A program made the position numbers and the translations under genes. 30,716 bases of DNA from CAZAMT01 sp964486145 (GTDB lineage: Bacteria; Bacteroidota; Bacteroidia; Bacteroidales; JAAAOM01), in assembly GCA_964486145.1 (NCBI GenBank), contig CAZAMT010000017.1, positions 1 through 30,716 of the forward strand. Reading direction: 5' to 3'. The notes below the pieces were generated by a model that ran no database searches, was not told where the DNA came from, and saw only the letters and a program-made list of their open reading frames with translations. Position 1 is the stretch's first letter; every line of letters begins with the position of its first letter. Shown piece by piece: positions 22,332 to 30,716 of this stretch.

Positions 22332-24560
22332 TTACTTTATTACCAGTTTGCTGTTAAATTTCTGGTTACCATCATCAATCTGCAAGATGTAAACCCCACC
22401 ATTCAATCGTGATACATCCAGCGTTGTATTTAATATTCCACTATTTGCCCGGAATTGCTCATGCAATACAACCTGACCGGAAATGTTATAGATTTGAATG
22501 TTAACTTCTTCATTCTGAAGGTCAATCATTTCTAACTGTACCCTGTCAGATGCCGGATTTGGATAAAATTCCAGGTGATCTGCCTGAGATATTGTTCGTG
22601 CAGAAATCACAATTGCATCATTCTGCAGGAAGCGAATGGTACCCTGAGCTGTGCCAAAAAACAGGTCCAAATCATCATCACCATCAATGTCTACAAATGC
22701 TGGATCGAGATATGAACTTCCGGTTGAATCAACCTGGAACGGATTATTTTCTTCCAGTTGTTCGGTAAATTCAGGATCGACTGCTGTTCCCGTATTCTCA
22801 AAAAACCGGAGTTCTTCGTATTTACTGCCAAGGATAAGGTCATAATCACCGTCACCATCAACATCAGCAAATTCAGGTGCTGGATAGGAGTTTACCATAA
22901 GCCACGAAATCCCGTCAAGGGGGTTATTTGCACCGGTCTGCTCAACAAAAAGTGGAACATTGGCATCACCATTGTTTAAATAAAACTTGACTTCACCATT
23001 TGACACACCGATAAATGCATCCATATCTCCGTCATCATCAATATCAACAAATGCCGGGTTGGCACCATCACCAGCATCAACACCGTCAAACGGGAATTCC
23101 GCACCCTCACGTTTAACAAAATTTGCAGTATTTGCAGTGCCGGCATTCTCATAGTAGAGCATTTCTCCATCCGCATTTCCAAAAAACAGGTCAAAATCCC
23201 CATCACCATCAATGTCTACAAAGGCAGGTTTGGGTTGTTTGGTAACCGAATCGCCCTGAAATGGATTGTTAATATCTGTAATGATTCTAAAATCAGGTGA
23301 ACCAGCACTTCCATCATTTCTCATGAAGGTTATTGAACCATTATATTCACCACCAAAAGCATCATAATCACCATCGTTATCAATATCAACAAAATCAACG
23401 GAAGCATTGTAACCAATATTTATCGGTTCATTTGGAACAAAATCAGGACTGGACGCTGTTCCTTCGTTATTGTAATAACGAATTTGCCCGAAGTAATTAC
23501 CTACAAACACATCATAATCCCCGTCATTGTCTAAATCTGCAAGATCCGGTGCAAGATTGTTTCCGAAGTTTACTTCAGAAAGGTATTGTGGATCAGAAGC
23601 ATACTCAAACACAGCTTCAGAAGCTGTGCCCGTGTTTTCATAATATTTCAGGCCATCATATTTTGTTCCTACAAATAAATCCATATCTCCGTCATCATCC
23701 ATATCAGCAAAGGAAGGAACAGAATACCAGCACAGGATGCCATCGGCAGGATTATCAGCATCTTCCATTTCTGAAAATACAGGAACTTCGTTATCCCCGA
23801 TGTTTTCATAATAGCGCAAGGTATTATATATTGATCCTACAAATGCATCGTAATCGCTGTCGTTATCAATGTCAACAAATGCCGGAGCCGCAGACCCGTT
23901 GAAATCTTCACCGTCAAATGGATTTTCAATGCCTGTTAGTTCATTAAATTTAGGTACGTTCTGACTTCCAATATTTTCAAAATATTTAACAGTTCCATCA
24001 TTAGCACCAACAAATACATCGAAATCATTGTCGCCATCAATATCCACAAAAGTCGGTTTGGCTTGTATACCTGCATCAATGCCGTTAAAAGGATCGGCAG
24101 CACCGGTGACTTCTTCAAATACCTGGTCGCCGGTGTTCCGGTAATAATGAATGTTCCCCAGGGTATCTCCAACGAATACATCCAAATCAGCATCATTGTC
24201 AATGTCAACAAAAGCAGGTTTGACCATTTGTCCCATATCGAATTCCGAAAATGGATTAATTTTTCCACCTAACGGATTTTCTTCGCCGACAATTTCCGTA
24301 TACGGTTGGGCATTTGCAAGGCCTGTTATCAGGGTAAACGCCATCGCCGTTCCGGCAGTTTTCAATCCATGCGAATTTTGATACTTCATGACACGTTTGT
24401 AAAACAATTGAAAGCGGTTGATAAGCTTTTTTTGTTCAAAGTTTGACAACTGTTGATATTCTTCTTTTTCGAAAAGAAGGAGCAATCGTTTTTTAAGGTT
24501 ATGAAACTTTTTGAAAATTGAATAATACTTTCGGTTTTGATAGAGTAATTTTTTCTTCAT
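22332..24560 (-). CDS. T9SS-exported VCBS/FG-GAP repeat protein
   Basis: 742 residues. Residues 1-66 are a long basic, helical N-terminal extension before a hydrophobic stretch (GTAMAFTLITGLANA, predicted cleavage after A84). Ten Asp-rich repeats of about 55-60 residues follow, each with PAFVDIDxDxDxDxFVG (first PAFVDIDNDADLDVFVG) and then a GxxxYYENxG strand; the DxDxDxDxD loops are expected Ca2+ sites of a beta-propeller/VCBS fold. The C-terminus is a type A T9SS sorting domain (LEFYPNPASDRVQLE, YNISGQVVLHEQF, LNGGVYILQI). Likely surface-bound or released after PorU-type processing; ligand unknown. Confidence 0.9.
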   Translation of the reverse strand: MKKKLLYQNRKYYSIFKKFHNLKKRLLLLFEKEEYQQLSNFEQKKLINRFQLFYKRVMKYQNSHGLKTAGTAMAFTLITGLANAQPYTEIVGEENPLGGKINPFSEFDMGQMVKPAFVDIDNDADLDVFVGDTLGNIHYYRNTGDQVFEEVTGAADPFNGIDAGIQAKPTFVDIDGDNDFDVFVGANDGTVKYFENIGSQNVPKFNELTGIENPFDGEDFNGSAAPAFVDIDNDSDYDAFVGSIYNTLRYYENIGDNEVPVFSEMEDADNPADGILCWYSVPSFADMDDDGDMDLFVGTKYDGLKYYENTGTASEAVFEYASDPQYLSEVNFGNNLAPDLADLDNDGDYDVFVGNYFGQIRYYNNEGTASSPDFVPNEPINIGYNASVDFVDIDNDGDYDAFGGEYNGSITFMRNDGSAGSPDFRIITDINNPFQGDSVTKQPKPAFVDIDGDGDFDLFFGNADGEMLYYENAGTANTANFVKREGAEFPFDGVDAGDGANPAFVDIDDDGDMDAFIGVSNGEVKFYLNNGDANVPLFVEQTGANNPLDGISWLMVNSYPAPEFADVDGDGDYDLILGSKYEELRFFENTGTAVDPEFTEQLEENNPFQVDSTGSSYLDPAFVDIDGDDDLDLFFGTAQGTIRFLQNDAIVISARTISQADHLEFYPNPASDRVQLEMIDLQNEEVNIQIYNISGQVVLHEQFRANSGILNTTLDVSRLNGGVYILQIDDGNQKFNSKLVIK

Positions 24561-24609
24561 GTTGGAAAGGATTTAATTAAAAAATTTGATCAATGATATC
24601 TGCAATAAT

Positions 24610-24641
24610 CAAAAATAAGACAAACACGCATGAAATGTCAA
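24610..24641 (-). promoter_or_regulatory. Promoter of the VCBS repeat protein gene
   Basis: On the minus strand TTG (24641-24639) is followed after 21 bases by TATTTTTG (24617-24610), matching TTG/TAnnTTTG. The predicted leader is about 43 bases to the ATG at 24560. Confidence 0.55.
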
Positions 24642-24704
24642 TTTTTATTGATTAATCGCATTTTCTAACGGACTAAACTCGTTCTGTTTTTTATGAATGT
24701 AAAG

Positions 24705-25226
24705 TTACAACGAATCTTTTCCGGAATTTGCTACGTTTTTTATACGAAACTCCCACTTATTTTGTTTATACTTTTTTCCAATGGTTAGGAATAATGCTCC
24801 AGTAGTTGCAACGATAACCCCAGTTGCGGTAACAGGTACTCCCAAAATCATACCAACCAGGGCTGTTAAACCACCTTCTGAAACCATTTCTATCAGGATC
24901 ATCGAACCAAAAATGGTAACAATTCCACCGCTACCTGCAAATATTCCTCCTACTACTTTTGAAGCCGTAGATTTGCTTCGTATCTTTTCTATCTCAGACA
25001 GGGCAACGGTATCATTTTTCAGAACAATCAATGAATCTGAAATAACATGAAAACGTTCATGAAATACAGAACCTTTGTTTGTATAAACTTTCATTTTCCT
25101 GCCCTCTTCGATTGTTTTTTCCTTTTGATTCTTTTTTTTCGTTAATAACAGAACCTTGTCCTGGCCATAGCAGCTAAAAACGAAAAACAAGGATAACAGT
25201 GTAATTAAAATCAGAGACTTCATCAT
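24705..25226 (-). CDS. Hypothetical exported protein with Gly-rich membrane segments
   Basis: 173 residues. There is an N-terminal signal peptide (ILITLLSLFFVFSCYGQ; the Cys could make it a lipoprotein, though the lipobox is weak), a small beta-rich middle part (KVYTNKGSVFHERFHVISDS, LIVLKNDTVALSEIEKIRSK) and then two adjacent Gly-rich hydrophobic segments (GGIFAGSGGIVTIFGSMILI and MILGVPVTATGVIVATTGAL) before a charged tail. This layout is common in uncharacterised Bacteroidota proteins that pair a small DUF-like domain with a glycine-zipper hairpin. The function is not recognised. It begins about 230 bases past the end of the giant FG-GAP gene, from which a terminator separates it. Confidence 0.65.
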   Translation of the reverse strand: MMKSLILITLLSLFFVFSCYGQDKVLLLTKKKNQKEKTIEEGRKMKVYTNKGSVFHERFHVISDSLIVLKNDTVALSEIEKIRSKSTASKVVGGIFAGSGGIVTIFGSMILIEMVSEGGLTALVGMILGVPVTATGVIVATTGALFLTIGKKYKQNKWEFRIKNVANSGKDSL

Positions 25227-25365
25227 GTGCTAATTTAGTTGTGGATTTTGTGGTAAGAAAACACCATTTGCTGTTGTGGATTTAACAACATACGGTAATA
25301 ATATGCAATAATTAAGTACAAATTGCAGATGTTTTGATTTCAACATCAAAGGTAATCATTATAAC

Positions 25366-25403
25366 AAAATAAGAAATAGCCAGGCATAGCTATTTCTTAT
25401 TTT
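25366..25403. terminator. Strong bidirectional hairpin terminator after the giant FG-GAP gene
   Basis: A perfect 15-bp stem AAAATAAGAAATAGC / GCTATTTCTTATTTT around an 8-base loop (25381-25388). The A/T-rich stem base supplies a T-tract on both strands. It lies 56 bases past the stop at 25459 on the minus strand. Confidence 0.75.
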
Positions 25404-25458
25404 AACATAAGCGGTTATATAATGGAATTTACACCTTATAAACCGTTTTACAAGGTTT

Positions 25459-28407
25459 CTACTTCTTTATAATTTTTGTAATTAATACTTTTTCTTTCAT
25501 ATTCAGTTCCAACATATAAACCCCGTTTGTAAGGTGGGAAATATTTATAATTTCCGTTGGCGAAATACGCGGAATTGATAACACCAACCGTCCTGAAATA
25601 TCATACATAGCTGCATTTTCAATAACATCATTTTTATCGGTAATGCAGATTTCATCTTTGGCGGGATTTGGGTAAACCTCAATACCTAACGATGTCAACA
25701 TATTTAAACCCAAAGTCTGCCGGATTTCAATAATCACGGCACAGGTATTCTGGTTTCCTGTTGCATCGGTAACCGTCCAATTGATGGTATTAACTCCAGG
25801 ACTTAATTCCTCGCCACTCAAACTTTCTAACCCATTGAAATCATTTATTATACCCGTTACTTCACAATTATCACTGGTCATCAGGGGGTCAAAATCCGAT
25901 CCGGCAACCATGTAATAGTCTTCTGTCACTGAAATATTAATTACAGTATCTCTTGCACATGTAATGGTGGGAGCAATTGTATCTGTAACTGAAATATTAA
26001 AAGAAACATCAGATGAATTTCCCGCGTCATCTGTAGCTGTTAACACAACGGTATTTGCAGAACCGCTTATCATGGTTCCTGGCAAAGGGGATTGGACAAT
26101 TTCCGGGGAATCATCACAATTATCGGTAAAACTCACACTACCCGTGTAATCCAACAGGCCCATGGTGCAGCCTTCTTCAAGGTATAACTCCAGGTCATCG
26201 GGCAGGGATTCTATTACCGGCGATTCCTCTTCCAGGATTAAGGCAAAGGTGGAAGTGGTATCAGTATATCCATCATTGTAAAGGATACACCGGTACAGGT
26301 AATCATTCATCGTACTGTTCACGTGAATGGTAAGTGAATCACCTCGGGTTCCGCTATAAGAATCATTATCTGAAATTGAAGCAAAGCTTGATCCCCCGTC
26401 GGTGCTTACCTGCCACTCGTACAATGAGGTGTTTCCTGCTGTTACACTGCACGTGGCGGTGTCAATACCGCACAAAACACCCGGGATCGATGGTTCATTG
26501 ATAATACATGGACAGGTGGCTCCGAAAACATGGACTGCACCGGAGTAATTCCCGGCATCACCATCCCCGATGGCACTACCAAATACCTGATCGTTTGTTA
26601 GTTCTACCGCGGATCCGAAATAATCATGTTCCTCCAGTTCCACGGGAAAAACTTTTCCTTTCAAATCCCAAACCGTATCATTCAGATGATAGATGGATAC
26701 GCTACCGGCATGTATAAGATGCTCATTGTCATGGTTGGCACCAACGGCCAACAAGTTACTATCAATGCTAACATCATTGCCAAAACGCCCCAAATTTGAT
26801 GTGCCCGTGATTTTGGCCGTTTCAGTGGACTCCTGCCAGCCATCCAGGGGCTTTTTAAAAAGATAAACCGAACCGGTATCATTGTTTCCTGTCGCGCCAA
26901 TTGTTATCCATTCACCAAATATATCCACTGAACATCCAAAATTATCCCCAATGCTTTTATCAGAAGCGGAAAGGAAAGCCAGTTCATTGAATTGAGAGCC
27001 ATCCGATTCCAGAATATATGCCGCCCCCTGTCCGGTTGGACCCGTGCCTTTCAAGTTAGCTATGGGAGAAGAACTCTTTGTTTTTTCCATGGCAAACGGA
27101 GCTGATATAGTTGAAAAATGCATGGGAGCGCCAACAATGGCAACATCACCATCTATTTCAACAGAACTTCCAAATACCGCGTTATTACCAGGGTTAGAAG
27201 CGTGAATAGCCTGCTTATATACCCAGGTGTTGTTATTTAAAATGTATTGGTACACGCATCCCGCGTGCGTGCCCTTTTTATCATCACCAGGGGCACCAAC
27301 AAGTAAAAAGCCATCATTGGCTGCAATGGCACTTCCGAACATATCCCGGTGTGCCAAACCAGTTTCAACAAGAACCTGGGTTTTTTCCCAGGACGCACCT
27401 GTTTTTTTGTAAATATGCACGCTCCCTGTTTCAATCCCGTCATGTTCGGCAAACGGATCACCAATGAATAAGTAATCCCCGTGCATGTACACCTCGCTTC
27501 CAAAATACCTGCTGGTATCGGATAAAACAGTGTCTGTTTCCCATTCAAGGTAATTCCTTTTATATACATATACCGAACCTGAATCACCAACAACCAAACT
27601 GCCTGTTCCCACAGCCAGGTAGTCCCCATAACTATCCATGCCGTTGCCAAACCGCATGTTCGCGGATGCATCTGAGGCCGTTAACTCTTGTTTTTCTTCA
27701 TAAACAGGGTTCATGAATGTATCGTTTACAATGACAAGTTGTTCCTGTTGCAGGATGTTGCCGAATGCATCCTCGAAATTCCACGTGATGGTGTATTCAC
27801 CTGTATCACTATATGAAAGGGGATCAGTTGTAGTACCATATATTTCATGCCCGCAACTATAGGCAGTGGGTATTTTAATAATATCAGTACAACCGCTCGC
27901 GAAAACCGGCAATAATGTATCGCCATCGGGAACCGGAGGGATGGTATCAGATATCAGTACCAACTGCTGCTGGGTTGTGCTGTTTCCAAGGCTATCAGTA
28001 TAAACCCAGGTAATGGTATCTATTCCCTGATCGTAATAATACAAGGTATCTTCGGTGGTGGCAACAACTGCGCCGAAACACTCATCGGTAGCAGTAGGCA
28101 GCGAGGTTACCTCTGCCGAGCATTCACCATAAATAACAGGAAGGGTATCAAGATCCGGAACCGGAGGAACGGTTTCAAAGCTGAATGTAACGGTATCACT
28201 GGTAACTTCACCAGAACCATTCCCGATAATACACCGGTAAAGGTTCCCTTCCAGTGGTACAGTGTTTTTGATAACCAGGGTATCTCCTGTACTACCACTA
28301 TAATCCACGCCATCGGTAATGGGGGCAAATGAAACACCATTATCATCACTGGCCTGCCACTGGTATGTTTCGGCATACATTGCCTGAAGGGCAAAAACTA
28401 CTGAATC
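25459..28407 (-). CDS. Giant T9SS surface protein, C-terminal part (after the gap)
   Basis: This is the 3' part of the gene broken by the N gap. In order: an Ig-like domain (YQWQASDDNGVSFAPITDGV, LYRCIIGNGSGEVTSDTV), two HYR-like segments (DSLGNSTTQQQLVLISDTIP; DAFGNILQQEQLVIVNDT), then seven FG-GAP repeats (MRFGNGM, RYFGSEV, DMFGSAI, AVFGSSV, DNFGCSV, GRFGNDV, DYFGSAV) that would form a seven-bladed propeller. A second Ig-like domain follows (YEWQVSTDGGSSFASISDND), then two HYR-type domains (TATDDAGNSSDVSFNISVTD, TVTDATGNQNTCAVIIEI) and a type A T9SS sorting domain (IEVYPNPAKDEICITDK, LTNGVYMLELNMKEKVLITK). It is exported and probably adhesive. The gene continues across the gap to the right edge. 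Confidence 0.88.
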   Translation of the reverse strand, partial: DSVVFALQAMYAETYQWQASDDNGVSFAPITDGVDYSGSTGDTLVIKNTVPLEGNLYRCIIGNGSGEVTSDTVTFSFETVPPVPDLDTLPVIYGECSAEVTSLPTATDECFGAVVATTEDTLYYYDQGIDTITWVYTDSLGNSTTQQQLVLISDTIPPVPDGDTLLPVFASGCTDIIKIPTAYSCGHEIYGTTTDPLSYSDTGEYTITWNFEDAFGNILQQEQLVIVNDTFMNPVYEEKQELTASDASANMRFGNGMDSYGDYLAVGTGSLVVGDSGSVYVYKRNYLEWETDTVLSDTSRYFGSEVYMHGDYLFIGDPFAEHDGIETGSVHIYKKTGASWEKTQVLVETGLAHRDMFGSAIAANDGFLLVGAPGDDKKGTHAGCVYQYILNNNTWVYKQAIHASNPGNNAVFGSSVEIDGDVAIVGAPMHFSTISAPFAMEKTKSSSPIANLKGTGPTGQGAAYILESDGSQFNELAFLSASDKSIGDNFGCSVDIFGEWITIGATGNNDTGSVYLFKKPLDGWQESTETAKITGTSNLGRFGNDVSIDSNLLAVGANHDNEHLIHAGSVSIYHLNDTVWDLKGKVFPVELEEHDYFGSAVELTNDQVFGSAIGDGDAGNYSGAVHVFGATCPCIINEPSIPGVLCGIDTATCSVTAGNTSLYEWQVSTDGGSSFASISDNDSYSGTRGDSLTIHVNSTMNDYLYRCILYNDGYTDTTSTFALILEEESPVIESLPDDLELYLEEGCTMGLLDYTGSVSFTDNCDDSPEIVQSPLPGTMISGSANTVVLTATDDAGNSSDVSFNISVTDTIAPTITCARDTVINISVTEDYYMVAGSDFDPLMTSDNCEVTGIINDFNGLESLSGEELSPGVNTINWTVTDATGNQNTCAVIIEIRQTLGLNMLTSLGIEVYPNPAKDEICITDKNDVIENAAMYDISGRLVLSIPRISPTEIINISHLTNGVYMLELNMKEKVLITKIIKK

Positions 28408-28507
28408 NNNNNNNNNNNNNNNNNNNNNNNNNNNNNNNNNNNNNNNNNNNNNNNNNNNNNNNNNNNNNNNNNNNNNNNNNNNNNNNNNNNNNNNNNNNNN
28501 NNNNNNN
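28408..28507. other. Scaffold gap (100 N) with duplicated 55-bp flanks
   Basis: Exactly 100 N. The 55 bases on its left (28353-28407) are identical to the 55 on its right (28508-28562). Removing one copy plus the N (155 bases) puts both halves of the coding region in one frame; as printed they differ by two bases in phase. This looks like two overlapping contigs joined without merging. Confidence 0.9.
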
Positions 28508-30716
28508 CCTGCCACTGGTATGTTTCGGCATACATTGCCTGAAGGGCAAAAACTACTGAATCGACAGGACAAAGATCCATTTGATCAATTGGTTGCGTTG
28601 TTACACGTGGTGGAAGCGTCTCGAAAAGGTAAGCGGTTCCGGCCGAAGCGCCACTGGTATTCATGTATGGTGCACCAACAATAATATTATTCCCTGAAAT
28701 GGCCACGGATTGCCCGAACTTACCATGTTGTTGCAAATCATCTGCTAATAGCATCGTATCCTCATTGAGGTTAGTCCAACCATCTTCAGGCATATCATAT
28801 ACATACACCGCTCCCACGTAATCCCCGCTTATCCTCTTCCTGGATGCACCAGCGATAATTAATTCATCCTCAATATCCACCGCGACACCCAACCATTCAC
28901 CCATTAACGGGTCAAAAGCCCTGAGTTGGGCACTCTCTGTTGATGTAGCCCACCCACCGGCAGGTTTTTTAAACACGTACACCATACCGGCACCCGCGCT
29001 GGCATCATCCTGTTCATACGCGCCTACCACGGCTATTGTATCTGCAACAGCTACGGCGCAGCCAAAATAGTCATCATCCCGGCTGTTTGATGCCGTGAAT
29101 TTTCCTGTCTCTGTCATATCTGTCCAGCCACCTGCTGGTTTTTCAAAAATATAGGCCGATCCTCTCCTGGTACCTCCTGCATCATCCTTCGAGGAACCAA
29201 TTATAATTACATCACCAGTAATACCTACTGAATTGCCAAATTCCTCAAAGGCTGTTCCATCCGTAGTCGTGAGTTTGGCGACCTGGTTCCAGGTACCGGA
29301 ATTATTTTTAAAAACATACGCTGAACCACTTCCTGAACCATTGTCATCATCTCTTATCGCCCCTACAACCAAGGTACTATCTTCAGGGTAATAATCAATG
29401 GCACTTCCAAAATAATCATAGACCTCGCCATCCGATGCGGTTAATTTAATCGTTTCACCGGCTGATTCCCATTCGCCGGCCGGCTTCTCAAATATGTATA
29501 CGGCACCCGTGTTGTCAACTGTTCCATGAGCGCTTTCAGCCCCAACAATAGCAAAATTACCGGATATTGAAACCGAACAACCGAATTTTAAACTCACTTC
29601 GGCATCTGAAGGGTTCAGTACGGCTATCGTATCCCAGCCATTTGCATCTTTTTTTAGCACGTGTGCCCTTCCCGAGTTGAATTTATAACCCGGGGAACCC
29701 ACGATGGCATAGTTCCCGTTAATAGCCACAGCGGAACCAAACAAATCCTCGTTATTACTTTCAATGTTATAATAAGGCAAATGTTTTGATGTTTCTGAAA
29801 CAAGTGTTACGCTTCCCCATTTATCAGGAGGTTTGTTAAAAAAGTAAACCGCCCCGGCGTTCATGTCAACGTCATCCACACCGGTTGCGCTAACAATAGC
29901 GGCAACATCCGAGATGGCCACCTGGTTTCCAAACACATCACCGCTCGCGTCATCTGATTGATGTAATTTTACTTCCTCGGTAGTAGCATCAGCCCATCCT
30001 GATAAAGGCTTTTTAAAGACATAGGCTGCACTACCTCCCACGATTAACCATCCATTTATAATATCTACGCCGCGGCCAAAATACGAGCTTGTATTTGCAG
30101 GACGGATACGGGCATCTTCGGTAGCATCAACCCATCCCCCCGCGGCGGGTTCAATAAAAATAAATGCCGAGCCGCTGTTAGAGCCGTCTTCATCATCATT
30201 TTTAGCGCCCGCTACTGCAACACCATTAAAAATATCCACTGAACATCCAAAATCATCACCCCCGTTTGCAGTTGACGCGTTTAATTGCGCAATCTCAGCG
30301 ATTTTGCCTTCCCATCCTCCGGCAGGTTTTTCGAAAATATAGGCTGACCCACTATTGGAGCCATAATCATCATCGCAATGAGCACCAACGATAATGGTTT
30401 CACCCGATATTCCAACTGAAATACCAAAGCGGTCTTCTACAGCCCCGTTGGAGGGTAAAAGCTTTGCATTCTCTGTCATGTTTTCCCAACCGCCGGCAGG
30501 TTTCTCAAAAACATACGCTGAACCACTGCCGTTTCCATTATCATTGTCCAGGTAAGAACCTACTACTATTACATCCCCGGAAATATCAACATCATTGCCA
30601 AAGTAATCCTGACCAGGATCTGATGGAGTTAGTTTAGCAGTTTCTGTCATTGTTTCCCAGCCGCCAACAGGTTTATAAAAAACATATACGGCCCCGCTAT
30701 GGTTCCATCCACCATT
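28508..30716 (-). CDS. Giant T9SS surface protein, N-terminal-side part (5' end beyond the window)
   Basis: The frame is open to the window edge (first visible residues NGGWNHSGAVYVFYKPVGGW), so the true start lies outside and the internal Met at 30650 should not be taken as one. It carries twelve complete FG-GAP repeats of about 50-65 residues with the pattern FGxxVxISGDxxIVGxxxDD...GSAYVFEKPAGGW (DYFGNDV, DRFGISV, DDFGCSV, SYFGRGV, DVFGNQV, DLFGSAV, LKFGCSV, DYFGSAI, EEFGNSV, DYFGCAV, EWLGVAV, GKFGQSV) plus part of a thirteenth, more than one propeller can hold. It then enters an Ig-like domain (LPPRVTTQPIDQMDLCPVDS) that continues across the gap. Combined with the other part, 1700 residues are visible. 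Likely a surface adhesin. Confidence 0.85.

Noticed and set aside
23333..23902. 189-codon plus-strand ORF rich in His, Gln and Asn
   Set aside because: It is the antisense of the Asp-rich VCBS repeats (GAT/GAC codons read as ATC/CAT/TCA), so it is an artefact of repeat composition.
25236..25284. Repeated GTTGTGGATTT upstream of the 173-residue protein
   Set aside because: Two short copies resembling degenerate DnaA boxes (TGTGGATTT); too short and isolated to assign a function.
28353..28562. Reading the duplicated 55 bp as a genuine short tandem duplication
   Set aside because: The copies abut the N run exactly and merging them restores frame, so an assembly join is more likely; kept as an alternative in the findings.
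22332..30716. CRISPR-like or tandem DNA repeat interpretation of the periodic sequence
   Set aside because: The periodicity is protein-level (FG-GAP/VCBS repeats) with diverged codons; there are no identical repeats with unique spacers.

Overview
The window looks like a draft or metagenome-derived chromosome segment of a Bacteroidota bacterium, probably a Bacteroidia/Marinilabiliales-like marine or sediment lineage. The reasons are: low GC; TAnnTTTG-type -7 promoter elements ahead of several genes; type IX secretion (T9SS) C-terminal sorting domains on large FG-GAP/VCBS surface proteins; a DUF4492 gene heading a cydAB operon; and a lipoprotein with the Bacteroidota-typical DUF4114/LVIVD combination. 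A 100-N scaffold gap lies at 28408-28507. The genus is inference only.

Layout. 1-4257 (minus): the start of a tiny ORF cut by the window edge, a GNAT-like acetyltransferase, a class V aminotransferase of the cysteine-desulfurase type and a polysaccharide flippase. 4397-4542 (plus): a self-contained tRNA-His unit with promoter and terminator. 4605-6308 (minus): the chromosome partition pair parA-parB. 6578-8592 (minus): a LVIVD/DUF4114 lipoprotein preceded, with an ATGA stop/start overlap, by a 46-codon ORF that is a near-copy of the ORF at the left edge. 8754-11790 (minus): a cytochrome bd operon, DUF4492-cydA-cydB-39-codon membrane peptide. 12040-16349 (plus): a divergent caa3-type (A2-type) cytochrome c oxidase operon, SCO-I-III-IV-II. 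The two terminal oxidases share one 249-bp control region, pairing a high-affinity quinol oxidase with a proton-pumping cytochrome c oxidase.

16358-18800 is an accessory patch: a broken LysE-family exporter, then a tripartite hipB-hipS-hipT toxin-antitoxin module with three 20-bp TTATAT-N8-ATATAA palindromes spaced exactly 40 bp apart over its promoter and start codon, then a long attC-like imperfect inverted repeat and GC-rich hairpins. 18800-22223 holds a secreted GH43/F5-8C glycosidase, two related LuxR-type regulators (one reduced to little more than the HTH) and an alpha/beta hydrolase.

22332-30716 (minus) encodes large exported proteins: a 742-residue protein with ten Asp-rich VCBS/FG-GAP repeats, a small membrane protein, and a giant FG-GAP/Ig/HYR protein running off the right edge. 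The giant gene is split by the N gap, but both flanks of the gap carry the same 55 bp, and collapsing that duplication restores one open frame of 1700 visible residues.

The strongest candidates for something under-described are the duplicated micro-ORF with purely synonymous differences, the 39-residue CydX-like peptide, and the hipBST operator array with its neighbouring attC-like palindrome.
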